From the NCBI RefSeq assembly GCF_001650635.1, contig NZ_LWQU01000185.1:1-64000 (forward strand): a stretch of DNA of 64,000 nucleotides. Reading direction: 5' to 3'. This document shows positions 1 to 6,841 of this stretch, in pieces. The DNA is from Magnetospirillum moscoviense (GTDB lineage Bacteria; Pseudomonadota; Alphaproteobacteria; Rhodospirillales; Magnetospirillaceae). The notes below the pieces were generated by a model, which was given only the letters and a program-made list of their open reading frames with translations, made no database searches and was not told where the DNA came from. The number at the start of each line of letters is the position of its first letter. Position 1 is the first letter of the stretch. The position numbers were made by a program, and so were the translations under genes.

Positions 1-563
1 CGATACGCGCGAGCGGGGACAGCCGTACCTGCCGATGCGCCTGATTGTCGGTCGCCTTCCTCAAGACAAGGCGGCCATTGCCCGCGACAAGGTGAAGGCT
101 CGGGCGTCCAAGGCCGGAAAGAAACTCGACGAACGCTCCCGGACGGCAGCCGGTTTCGTGATGGTCCTCACGAGCCTCCCGCCCGAGCACCAACCCGCCG
201 ACATCCTGGCGCTCTATCGCTTCCGCTGGCAGATCGAGCTTTTATTCAAGCGGTTTAAGTCCCTTCTCGACCTCGGCGAACTTCCCGCCAAAAAGGCCGC
301 AACCGCAAAAACTTGGATATATGCCAAACTCATTCTGGCTCTTCTGGCGGAAAAAACGGCACGGCGTCTCGCCGAATCTTTCCCCTGAGGACTCTGCTAC
401 AACATCGCTATTGGCCAAGCCCCTTTGGGCATTGGTCCGCGTCTGCGCCCGCATGCTGACCAGCGCCATCCTGGAGGCCCCGAACGTCAACATGACCAGC
501 CTCGCTGTACGCCTCGCCGACACCCCAAGAAAGCGAAAACGCCAAGTGTGTGCGCTATGTTAA
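1..563 (+). pseudogene. IS4-type transposase C-terminal part, frameshifted, cut by the window edge
   Basis: The reading frame is open from base 2 and stops at 388. It contains YRFRWQIELLFKRFK, which matches the Y-(2)-R-(3)-E-(6)-K signature of IS4-family DDE transposases and includes the last catalytic Glu. After the TGA at 386-388 the coding sense continues in another frame to a TAA at 561-563, ending in a basic tail (DTPRKRKRQ) typical of the C-terminus of such transposases. I read this as one transposase broken by a frameshift near 380. The N-terminal part with the catalytic Asp residues lies outside the window. Terminal inverted repeats could not be confirmed. Confidence 0.75.
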
Positions 564-596
564 CGCCTATGGGGGTAAGGGGTTGGGGATGAAAGG

Positions 597-626
597 CAAC
601 GCCCTGGCGTTTCAGGCAGGGCGTTG
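597..626 (-). terminator. Hairpin downstream of the HTH gene
   Basis: A perfect 10-bp inverted repeat (CAACGCCCTG at 597-606, CAGGGCGTTG at 617-626) with a 10-nt loop lies just after the stop of the minus-strand HTH gene. There is no clean T tract, so factor-independent termination is plausible but not certain. It could also serve the transposase remnant from the other side. Confidence 0.5.
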
Positions 627-630
627 ACCC

Positions 631-1116
631 TTAGGCAGCCATCGGTCGGTAATCGTCAGGGTTCGACCCGTCAATCTCGATTGGCGGCAGCTTGGCTGTC
701 GCCACGCTGTATCCCGTCAGTTGGGCAACGCTGGCGTGCAATTCCAGGCCCAGCTTCTCTCGTGCCAGCAGGCGGATCAGTGTTTCAGCATTAGGGTCAA
801 TTCCCCCCCCCTCGCCACGCTCCCACCGCCCCACGCTTTGGGGCTCCTTGTGGATGCACGTGGCCAGTTCTGCCTGCGTCATTCCCATTTCGGTGCGCAG
901 GAAGCGCAGTTCCTTGCCAGTCATCAGGCCGGGGCGGCCAATTATCGCCAGGGCAATGGCTTTGTGCAGGCCATTGACATTGGGGATGGTCACCACCTCG
1001 TCACCATCCTCGTCGATGGTAAGTTTGATGCCATGGATGAACACGGTTTCGAGTCCACTTTCGGTGTAGCGGTAAGGAGTGGCCTTCTCGGCGGACATGG
1101 CTTTCTTCCTTCTCAT
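631..1116 (-). CDS. Xre-type helix-turn-helix regulator, probable antitoxin
   Basis: This 161-residue protein has a Cro/C1-type helix-turn-helix in its middle (about residues 67-105: TGKELRFLRTEMGMTQAELA followed by a QSVGRWERGE recognition part). The N-terminal third resembles the short beta-rich segment seen in antitoxins encoded after DUF4258 or HigB-like toxins. It starts three bases after the end of the DUF4258 reading frame, so the two are probably co-transcribed. An alternative start is the Met at residue 7. The likely role is autorepression through the paired palindromes at 1502-1552 and neutralisation of the upstream toxin-like protein. The HTH is clear; the antitoxin role is inferred from gene order. 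Confidence 0.7.
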   Translation of the reverse strand: MRRKKAMSAEKATPYRYTESGLETVFIHGIKLTIDEDGDEVVTIPNVNGLHKAIALAIIGRPGLMTGKELRFLRTEMGMTQAELATCIHKEPQSVGRWERGEGGGIDPNAETLIRLLAREKLGLELHASVAQLTGYSVATAKLPPIEIDGSNPDDYRPMAA

Positions 1117-1119
1117 TTT

Positions 1120-1482
1120 TCAGGCCTCATCAGCCCACATCACGGTCACGACCTTGATTTCGGCGCGACACGGCGAGGGAATGACAATGATCCTGAGGGT
1201 GCGGCCGCCAGAGTTCGGCGACGTTCCCTCGACGGCGTAGCGGAAAAGCCCGACTTGTTTGGCCGGTTCAGCTTCCGCATGTACAAAGCCATTTTTCAGC
1301 ACCTATAGGACATCACTGGCGAACAATCCTCTCTGCTCCATACGCTCTTTGGCGTGAAGCTTGTAACTGATGTCAAATCTTTCCGACCTCGCGTATTTGC
1401 GGATGGTTTCGGTTGCCCGTGCGGGTGACCGCGGCTCGATTCCGGCTGCCTCGTTCCCGCAATGTCGGCTGAAACCACCCAT
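1120..1482 (-). pseudogene. DUF4258 (toxin-like) gene with an in-frame TAG
   Basis: Read on the minus strand from the ATG at 1480-1482, the frame gives a protein of about 120 residues with the DUF4258 pattern: HAKERMEQRGL near the start, a central VLKNG segment, and a C-terminal strand ending VVTVMWADEA. One TAG codon at 1303-1305 interrupts it between ASDVL and VLKNG without changing frame. The next codon is GTG. The second half alone (1120-1302) therefore has a potential start but lacks the conserved His/Arg N-terminal motif. DUF4258 proteins are often toxins paired with HTH antitoxins. It may be an inactivated toxin, a sequencing error or a read-through case. The start is chosen for a GAGGT-like site upstream and is uncertain. 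Confidence 0.6.
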
Positions 1483-1501
1483 CGTGACCTCACTCACAAA
1501 C

Positions 1502-1552
1502 ATATCATCATGATACATGATCGCGGCGGCGCCGAATATATCACTATGATAT
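1502..1552 (-). promoter_or_regulatory. Two copies of a 15-bp palindromic operator-like site
   Basis: Site 1 (1502-1516) is ATATCA-TCA-TGATAC and site 2 (1538-1552) is ATATCA-CTA-TGATAT. They share the pattern ATATCA-N3-TGATAY and their centres are 36 bp apart. They lie just upstream of the DUF4258/HTH pair in an AT-rich patch unlike the surrounding GC-rich DNA. This arrangement is typical of autoregulated toxin-antitoxin promoters. From here to 1751 I see no gene. Confidence 0.6.
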
Positions 1553-1751
1553 GTTCGGTCGATAAGATTCTTTATAAAGGCCGGCTCTTTCAGCGCGTCG
1601 AGTGTGACGACCGAGAAGACCAAAAATCCGTGCAAGCCGTGCCTGGACTTGCCCACCGGCGAAGACACGGCCCAGGCCCCTGCTGGCCACCGGTCTGGTG
1701 GACACCTGGCCCCGCCGCAAGGGTCAGCCCAATTGCCCGCCGTTCCAGGCG

Positions 1752-2174
1752 TCAGGAATCCTGCCGCTTCACCCACGCCTTGTAGCGGCTGTCCTCGGCG
1801 ACCAGGTGGTCGACCAGGCCGGCCAGCAGCGAGCGGATCACCAGATGTGTGTCGGCGGCCCCGGCGTCGCCCACCAGCAGGCTTTCGACCGCTCTGACGC
1901 TGGACAGCAATTGGCGGTGTTCGTCGGCGTGCTCGGCCAGACCGGGATAGCCGGCCTGGGCCAGCAGCGCCTCTTCGTCCTGGAAATGGCGGGTCAGGTC
2001 GGCCAGGAACCGGGTGTAGAAGCGAAGCACCACGTCGCGCCCGGCACCGCCTTCGATGGCGTCCATCACCTCGTCCAGGTCGATCAGGAAGCCGCGATGC
2101 TGGGCGTCGATCAGCGTGTCGCCGACCGCCAGCTCGTCCTTCCAATCGACCTTGATGTCGCCCGATTTGCTCAC
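1752..2174 (-). CDS. Bacteriohemerythrin
   Basis: This 140-residue single-domain hemerythrin binds O2 at a non-heme di-iron centre. The ligand pattern is visible: His26 in DAQHRGF, His63-x3-Glu67 in HFQDE, His82-x3-His86 in HADEH, and His123-x4-Asp128. Length and spacing match bacterial hemerythrins, which act in oxygen storage, transport or sensing in the cytoplasm. It starts at a GTG (2172-2174). It appears monocistronic, lying between the accessory region and the ychF operon. No fused signalling domain is present. Confidence 0.9.
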   Translation of the reverse strand: MSKSGDIKVDWKDELAVGDTLIDAQHRGFLIDLDEVMDAIEGGAGRDVVLRFYTRFLADLTRHFQDEEALLAQAGYPGLAEHADEHRQLLSSVRAVESLLVGDAGAADTHLVIRSLLAGLVDHLVAEDSRYKAWVKRQDS

Positions 2175-2245
2175 GTCCCGGCACTCCGTTCCCGTTGGTC
2201 GGGAACGAAGTGATCCTTAATCGCCGGCGTGCGCCTTAACCGCGA

Positions 2246-3349
2246 TCAAACATTGAAGCGGAAATGGAAGATGTCGCCGTCCTGGACGACATATTCCTTG
2301 CCCTCCAGCCGCATCTTGCCGGTTTCCTTGGCGCCCGCCTCGCCGTTGCAGGCGATGAAATCGTCATAGGAAATGGTCTCGGCGCGGATGAAGCCCTTCT
2401 CGAAATCGGTATGGATCACGCCGGCCGCTTGGGGCGCCTTGGCGCCCTTCGGCACGGTCCAGGCGCGGGCTTCCTTGGGGCCGACGGTGAAGAAGGTGAT
2501 CAGGTGCAACAGGTCATAGCCGGCGCGGATCACCCGGGTCAGGCCGGTTTCCGACAGGCCCAGGGTTTCCAGGAACTCGGCCCGTTCCTCGTCGGACGAC
2601 AATTGCGCGACTTCCGCCTCGATGGCGGCCGAGATGACCACCGAGGAATTGCCCTCGCGCGCGGCCATTTCGGCGACCTTGGCCGACAAAGCGTTGCCGT
2701 CGGCGGCCGAGGCCTCCTCGACATTGCAGGCATAGACCACCGGCTTGATGGTCAGCAGGCCCAATTGCTTGGCGATGCGGCGCTCGTCCTCGGAATCGAA
2801 GGCGACGGTGCGGGCCGGCTTGCCGTCGCGAAGCGCAGCCAGGATCGGCATCATCACCTCGACCTGGGCCTTGGCATCCTTGTCGCCGCCCTTGGCCTTC
2901 TTTTCCAGGGCCACCACCCGGCGTTCCAGGCTGTCCAGGTCGGCCAGCATCAGCTCTGTCTCGATGATCTCGGCGTCGCGGACGGGATCGACGCTGTCTT
3001 CCACATGCTTGATGTCGTCGTCTTCGAAGCAGCGCAGCACATGGACGATGGCATCGACCTCGCGGATGTTGGCCAGGAACTGGTTGCCCAGGCCTTCACC
3101 CTTGCTGGCTCCGCGCACCAGGCCGGCGATATCGACGAATTCCAGCTGGGTCGGAATTTCCTTCTGGCTTTTGGCGATGGCGCACAGCTTGTCCAGGCGC
3201 GGGTCGGGCACGGCGACGCGGCCGACATTGGGCTCGATGGTGCAGAACGGATAATTGGCCGCCTGGGCCGCCGCCGTCTGGGTCAGCGCGTTGAACAGCG
3301 TGCTCTTGCCCACATTCGGCAGGCCGACGATGCCGCAATTGAAACCCAT
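2246..3349 (-). CDS. ychF: Ribosome-binding ATPase YchF (Obg family)
   Basis: This 367-residue P-loop protein has a G1 motif GLPNVGKS near residues 9-16, a switch region [10 protein letters not shown], and the YchF-type NVEE replacing the NKxD specificity motif, which explains ATP preference in this family. A coiled-coil insertion (around residues 125-165) and a C-terminal TGS domain ending FHFRFNV complete the usual layout. It is the last gene of rplY-pth-ychF, starting 4 bp after pth. It is thought to act at the ribosome in translation and stress responses. Confidence 0.97.
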   Translation of the reverse strand: MGFNCGIVGLPNVGKSTLFNALTQTAAAQAANYPFCTIEPNVGRVAVPDPRLDKLCAIAKSQKEIPTQLEFVDIAGLVRGASKGEGLGNQFLANIREVDAIVHVLRCFEDDDIKHVEDSVDPVRDAEIIETELMLADLDSLERRVVALEKKAKGGDKDAKAQVEVMMPILAALRDGKPARTVAFDSEDERRIAKQLGLLTIKPVVYACNVEEASAADGNALSAKVAEMAAREGNSSVVISAAIEAEVAQLSSDEERAEFLETLGLSETGLTRVIRAGYDLLHLITFFTVGPKEARAWTVPKGAKAPQAAGVIHTDFEKGFIRAETISYDDFIACNGEAGAKETGKMRLEGKEYVVQDGDIFHFRFNV

Positions 3350-3353
3350 CGGA

Positions 3354-4064
3354 TTATCCCTTCTTCGCGCTTAAGGCCGCCTTCAAGGCCTCGGCCAGCG
3401 TGCCTGCGGCCGGGGGGGCGGTGGTGGTTGTCACGGCCGGGGCGGCGGCGGGCGGGGCCGCTGTCTTCGGCTTGTCGGTCTTCGGCTTCGGCGGGTTGGT
3501 TGCCGTCGTCACCTTGTTCATGAAGCCCGCCTCGTCGCCGGCCAGCAGCAGCCCCAGATGGGCGGCGACGGCGTCGATCAGCGGGTCCAGCCAGGCCTGG
3601 TCGGCCTTGGCGAAATCGTGCAGCACGTAATCGGCGACGCGGTCCTTGTCGCCGGGATGGCCGATGCCCAGACGGACCCGGCGGTAGTTCTGGCCCAGAT
3701 GGGCGTCGATCGATTTCAGCCCGTTATGGCCGCCGGCGCCGCCGCCCCGTTTGACGCGGATCCGGCCCGGCGCCAGGTCCAGCTCGTCATGGATGACCAA
3801 GACCTGCTCGACCGGAATCTTCAGGAAGCGGGCGGCAGTGGCCACCGACTGGCCGGACAGGTTCATATAGGTCAGGGGCTTCAGGGCCAGCACCTTGATG
3901 CCGTCGATGCTGCCTTCGGCCAGCTCGCCCTGGAACTTGGCGCGCCAGGGCGAAAAGTTATGGCGGCGGACAAGACTGTCCGCCGCCATGAACCCGATAT
4001 TGTGGCGGTTGCCGGCATATTCGCGCCCGGGGTTACCCAGGCCGACCACCAGAACCGCCGACAC
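3354..4064 (-). CDS. pth: Peptidyl-tRNA hydrolase
   Basis: Pth cleaves the ester bond of peptidyl-tRNAs released from stalled ribosomes. The N-terminus [19 protein letters not shown] holds the conserved Asn and catalytic His, and HDELD holds the catalytic-site Asp. The core fold ends near residue 185. The remaining ~50 residues are a low-complexity Pro/Ala/Thr/Lys tail ending in a short Ala/Lys helix, which is an extension over the 190-200-residue bacterial norm that I see as an alphaproteobacterial variation. It starts at GTG (4062-4064), 5 bp after rplY. Confidence 0.95.
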   Translation of the reverse strand: MSAVLVVGLGNPGREYAGNRHNIGFMAADSLVRRHNFSPWRAKFQGELAEGSIDGIKVLALKPLTYMNLSGQSVATAARFLKIPVEQVLVIHDELDLAPGRIRVKRGGGAGGHNGLKSIDAHLGQNYRRVRLGIGHPGDKDRVADYVLHDFAKADQAWLDPLIDAVAAHLGLLLAGDEAGFMNKVTTATNPPKPKTDKPKTAAPPAAAPAVTTTTAPPAAGTLAEALKAALSAKKG

Positions 4065-4069
4065 GATCG

Positions 4070-4678
4070 TCAGCCGGCAGCCGGGGCTTCGCCAGCGTCA
4101 GCGCGCTGCACGGTCGGCGGCGCGATGGTGACCACGGTCGCGGCCGCACCCACATGATAGGGGGTGACGCCGGCCGGCAGGTTCAGCTGGTTGACGTGGA
4201 CCGAGGCGCCGATATCCAGGCCGGCCAGATCGATGACGATCTCGGCGGGGATGACGTCGGGGGCGCAGGTGACCTCGACCTCATGCAGCTCGATGGTGAC
4301 GACGCCACCGCGCTTGACGCCCGGGGACTTGTCGGCGTTGGCGACGTGCACCGGCACCTTGACGTGCACGACGGCGTCGGCCGACACGCGCATCAGGTCG
4401 ATGTGGATCGGCTGGTCGTTGACGGGGTGGAACTGCACGTCGCGGGCCAGGCAGCGATGCTTGCCGCCGGCGCCCAGATCGACGTCGAACAGGCGGGTCT
4501 TGAAGCCGGGCTTGTGCAGTTCGGCCCAAATGACGCGGGGGTCGATGGCGATGCAGATGGGGGTCTGCTTGGCCCCGTAAATCACTCCGGGCACTTTCCC
4601 TTCGCGGCGAGTGGCTCGGGCGGCCCCCTTTCCGGCCCGGTCGCGCAGCTCGGCGGCGATGGCGCTAATCTCGGTCAT
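4070..4678 (-). CDS. rplY: Large ribosomal subunit protein bL25 (CTC form)
   Basis: This is a general-stress-type L25 with an N-terminal 5S-rRNA-binding domain ([12 protein letters not shown]-like region near residue 27) and a C-terminal TL5/CTC beta domain, about 202 residues in total. The ATG at 4676-4678 is preferred because GGAG lies 6 nt upstream; an upstream TTG in the same frame is possible. It heads the rplY-pth-ychF operon and faces the HD-domain gene. Confidence 0.93.
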   Translation of the reverse strand: MTEISAIAAELRDRAGKGAARATRREGKVPGVIYGAKQTPICIAIDPRVIWAELHKPGFKTRLFDVDLGAGGKHRCLARDVQFHPVNDQPIHIDLMRVSADAVVHVKVPVHVANADKSPGVKRGGVVTIELHEVEVTCAPDVIPAEIVIDLAGLDIGASVHVNQLNLPAGVTPYHVGAAATVVTIAPPTVQRADAGEAPAAG

Positions 4679-4770
4679 GGTCATCTCCAATCATGCGAAA
4701 AACGCGGCCTCCAGGGGTGCCGCGATGAAGGGGCTTGATCTACACCGCCCTGCCATGTTTTGCAAGAGGG

Positions 4771-5361
4771 ATGAACCCCGATCGCCTGACCCGGCAATTG
4801 GCCTTCGTGGCGGAACTCGACCGCCTGAAGACCGTCACCCGCCAGACCCTGCTGGCCGATTCCTCGCGCCCCGAGAACGACGCCGAGCATTCCTGGCACG
4901 TCGCCGTGATGGCGCTGCTGCTGGCCGAATATGCGCCGGCCGGGGCCGACGCGACCAAGGCGTGCCACATGCTGCTGATCCACGACGTGGTCGAGATCGA
5001 TGCCGGCGATACCTTCATCCACGACGAGGCCGGCAATGCTAGCAAGGCAGCGCGAGAGGAGGAAGCGGCCCAGCGCCTTTACGGAATCCTGCCGCCCGAC
5101 CAGGGCGAGGTGCTGGCGGCGCTGTGGCGGGAGTACGAGGATCGCGCCACGCCGACCGCGCTTTATGCCGACGCGCTGGACCGGCTGCAGCCGATCATCA
5201 ACAATTTCGCCACCCAGGGCGCCACCTGGCATTCGAACCACGTCACCGCCGACAAGGTGCGCGAGTTGGTCAAGCGCATCGCCGCCGGCGCTCCGGCCCT
5301 GGGCGAATATGCGGCCGAGTTGGTGGAAGAGGCGGTCCGGCGCGGCTATCTGGCGCCGTGA
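4771..5361 (+). CDS. HD-domain hydrolase, YfbR/HDDC2-like (probable 5'-deoxynucleotidase)
   Basis: The sequence has the HD phosphohydrolase pattern: His in NDAEHSWHVA, HD in LIHDVVEID, and a later Asp in ADALDRLQP. The opening LAFVAELDRLKTVTRQ is typical of the HDDC2/YfbR branch, whose members dephosphorylate deoxynucleoside 5'-monophosphates using a divalent metal. I chose the ATG at 4771 because family similarity begins there; an upstream TTG (4735) would add 12 residues. The gene diverges from rplY, and its end overlaps the convergent small membrane-protein gene by 16 bp. Confidence 0.85.
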   Translation: MNPDRLTRQLAFVAELDRLKTVTRQTLLADSSRPENDAEHSWHVAVMALLLAEYAPAGADATKACHMLLIHDVVEIDAGDTFIHDEAGNASKAAREEEAAQRLYGILPPDQGEVLAALWREYEDRATPTALYADALDRLQPIINNFATQGATWHSNHVTADKVRELVKRIAAGAPALGEYAAELVEEAVRRGYLAP

Positions 5362-5579
5362 TTCTTCATCCAGCCGCCCAGCCAGATCAGACCCCAGCCG
5401 ACCGCGACCAGCGGAATCCCTAGGAACAATCCGCCGACCACCAGGCTTTGCGGCGGAACCATGGGGTGGGGTGCGGCCAAGCCGACCCATTGGACGGTGC
5501 CGGTGGCGACGGCGCCCAGGGTGGCCAATCCGGTCAGGGCCATCACGGCGATGCCGGCAAAGATCATGATCTTGCTCAT
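5346..5579 (-). CDS. Small two-helix membrane protein, unknown function
   Basis: The 77-residue protein has two hydrophobic segments (about residues 4-28 and 44-70) joined by a short loop with HPMVPP, and a polar C-terminus. No recognised domain. Its 3' end overlaps the convergent HD-hydrolase gene. It follows the DUF1127 gene on the same strand by 10 bp and may be co-transcribed with it. No strong ribosome-binding site is visible. Confidence 0.55.
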   Translation of the reverse strand: MSKIMIFAGIAVMALTGLATLGAVATGTVQWVGLAAPHPMVPPQSLVVGGLFLGIPLVAVGWGLIWLGGWMKNHGAR

Positions 5580-5589
5580 GGTCGCGACA

Positions 5590-5787
5590 TTAGTCGCGGT
5601 CGAAGGGTGGCTCCTTGGCTTCGGTCAAGCGGGCGGCCAAATCGCCGCGCGATACCCCGATATCGGCCAGCAATCGGTCGTCCAGGCGTTGGGCCAGTCG
5701 ACGCTCGCGGGCGCGGTCCAGCCAGTCCAGCCCGTGGTCCAGCCAGCGGACAAAGGTCGTCCGTTCATCAGTGCTGCTGATGGTCAT
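5590..5787 (-). CDS. DUF1127 small protein
   Basis: The C-terminal half carries LAQRLDDRLLADIGVSRGDL, the Arg-rich DUF1127 signature found in many small alphaproteobacterial proteins, some of which bind RNA or affect phosphate and RNA turnover. Starting at the ATG at 5787 gives 65 residues, the usual size; an in-frame start at 5853 would add 22 residues of unlike composition. The gene is divergent from a GcvA-like LysR gene with a palindrome between them, so that regulator may control it. Confidence 0.8.
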   Translation of the reverse strand: MTISSTDERTTFVRWLDHGLDWLDRARERRLAQRLDDRLLADIGVSRGDLAARLTEAKEPPFDRD

Positions 5788-5866
5788 GGGGGGAAGTCCG
5801 ATGTTGTGTTGCCCCCATGATCCATGGAACTCATTGCTTCGACAAACCAGCATTGCTAGGATTTTA

Positions 5867-5883
5867 GATTAGCAAAACTAATC
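5867..5883. promoter_or_regulatory. LysR-type palindrome between DUF1127 and the regulator
   Basis: GATTAG-CAAAA-CTAATC is a perfect 6-bp inverted repeat with a 5-bp spacer, ending two bases before the regulator's start codon. Size and symmetry fit a LysR-family box. Its position suggests autorepression and control of the divergent DUF1127 gene (inference). Confidence 0.6.
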
Positions 5884-5884
5884 C

Positions 5885-6766
5885 ATGGCCAAGATGCGCC
5901 GTCTGCCCTCGCTGCATGCCCTGAAGGTGTTCGAAGCCGCCGCCCGCCATCTATCCTTCACCCGGGCGGCATCGGAATTGTGCGTCACCCAAGGCGCGGT
6001 CAGCCAGCAGGTCAAGCTGCTGGAAGACCAGACTGGAGTGCTGCTGTTCAAGCGGTCGGGACGTGGCCTGTTATTGACCGATGCCGGACAGGAACTGGCG
6101 CGGGGGGTGGGTGATGCCCTGGCGGGGCTTGCCCGATGCCTCGAGCGGGTCAGCCGGCAGGATCTGGCCGGGCCTCTGGCGGTCACCACCATGCCGTCCT
6201 TCGCCGCCAAAGTGTTGGTGCCCCGGCTGGGCAGCTTCATCGAGGCCTATCCACAAATCGAGCTGCGCATTCACACCTCGTCCGAGGTGGTGGATTTGCG
6301 GTCAAGCGGCATCGATGTCGCCATCCGCCATGGGGCGGGCCATTATCCCGGCCTGCATGTCGAGCATCTGTTCCGGGAAGAAATCTTCCCAGTCTGCAGT
6401 CCCGCCGTCGCTGCCCGTTTGAACCACCCGGCCGACTTGGCGAACGTGCCCTTGATCCGCGATCAGGATGTCGAATGGGCGCCGTGGCTGGCGATGGCAG
6501 GGTGCCCCGGCATCACCCCGCACGGTCCGGCCTTTCAGGATACCCACCTGGCCCTGCAGGCCGCCATCGACGGGCAGGGCGTCACCTTGGGGCGCACGGT
6601 GGTCGCGGCGGCCGATCTGGCGGCCGGCCGCCTGGTGCGACCGTTCCCCCAAGGTGTTTCCGCGCCGATCGGCTATTGGTTCGTCTGCCTGCCCGAACGC
6701 GCCGGCCATCCCCGCATCGCCGCATTCCGCGCCTGGATCGATCACTTGCTGAAGCGTATCGCTTGA
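5885..6766 (+). CDS. LysR-family transcriptional regulator, GcvA-like
   Basis: The 293-residue protein opens with a winged helix-turn-helix (LHALKVFEAAARHLSFTRAA and CVTQGAVSQQVKLLE) closely resembling GcvA, followed by a periplasmic-binding-protein-like effector domain (residues ~95-290). GcvA itself controls glycine cleavage, but many alphaproteobacterial relatives have other targets and no gcv genes are nearby. A palindromic box sits directly upstream. Confidence 0.88.
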   Translation: MAKMRRLPSLHALKVFEAAARHLSFTRAASELCVTQGAVSQQVKLLEDQTGVLLFKRSGRGLLLTDAGQELARGVGDALAGLARCLERVSRQDLAGPLAVTTMPSFAAKVLVPRLGSFIEAYPQIELRIHTSSEVVDLRSSGIDVAIRHGAGHYPGLHVEHLFREEIFPVCSPAVAARLNHPADLANVPLIRDQDVEWAPWLAMAGCPGITPHGPAFQDTHLALQAAIDGQGVTLGRTVVAAADLAAGRLVRPFPQGVSAPIGYWFVCLPERAGHPRIAAFRAWIDHLLKRIA

Positions 6767-6841
6767 TCGCTTATCTGTTTCCGGTTGTGGTGGGCTGTCA
6801 TCTCGGGTTAAGACCGGATAGGGTTGTATGCGGGATGTCTT

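Noticed and set aside
1483-2184. Upstream extension of the DUF4258 frame
   Set aside because: It runs through the hemerythrin gene in another frame and has no family similarity.
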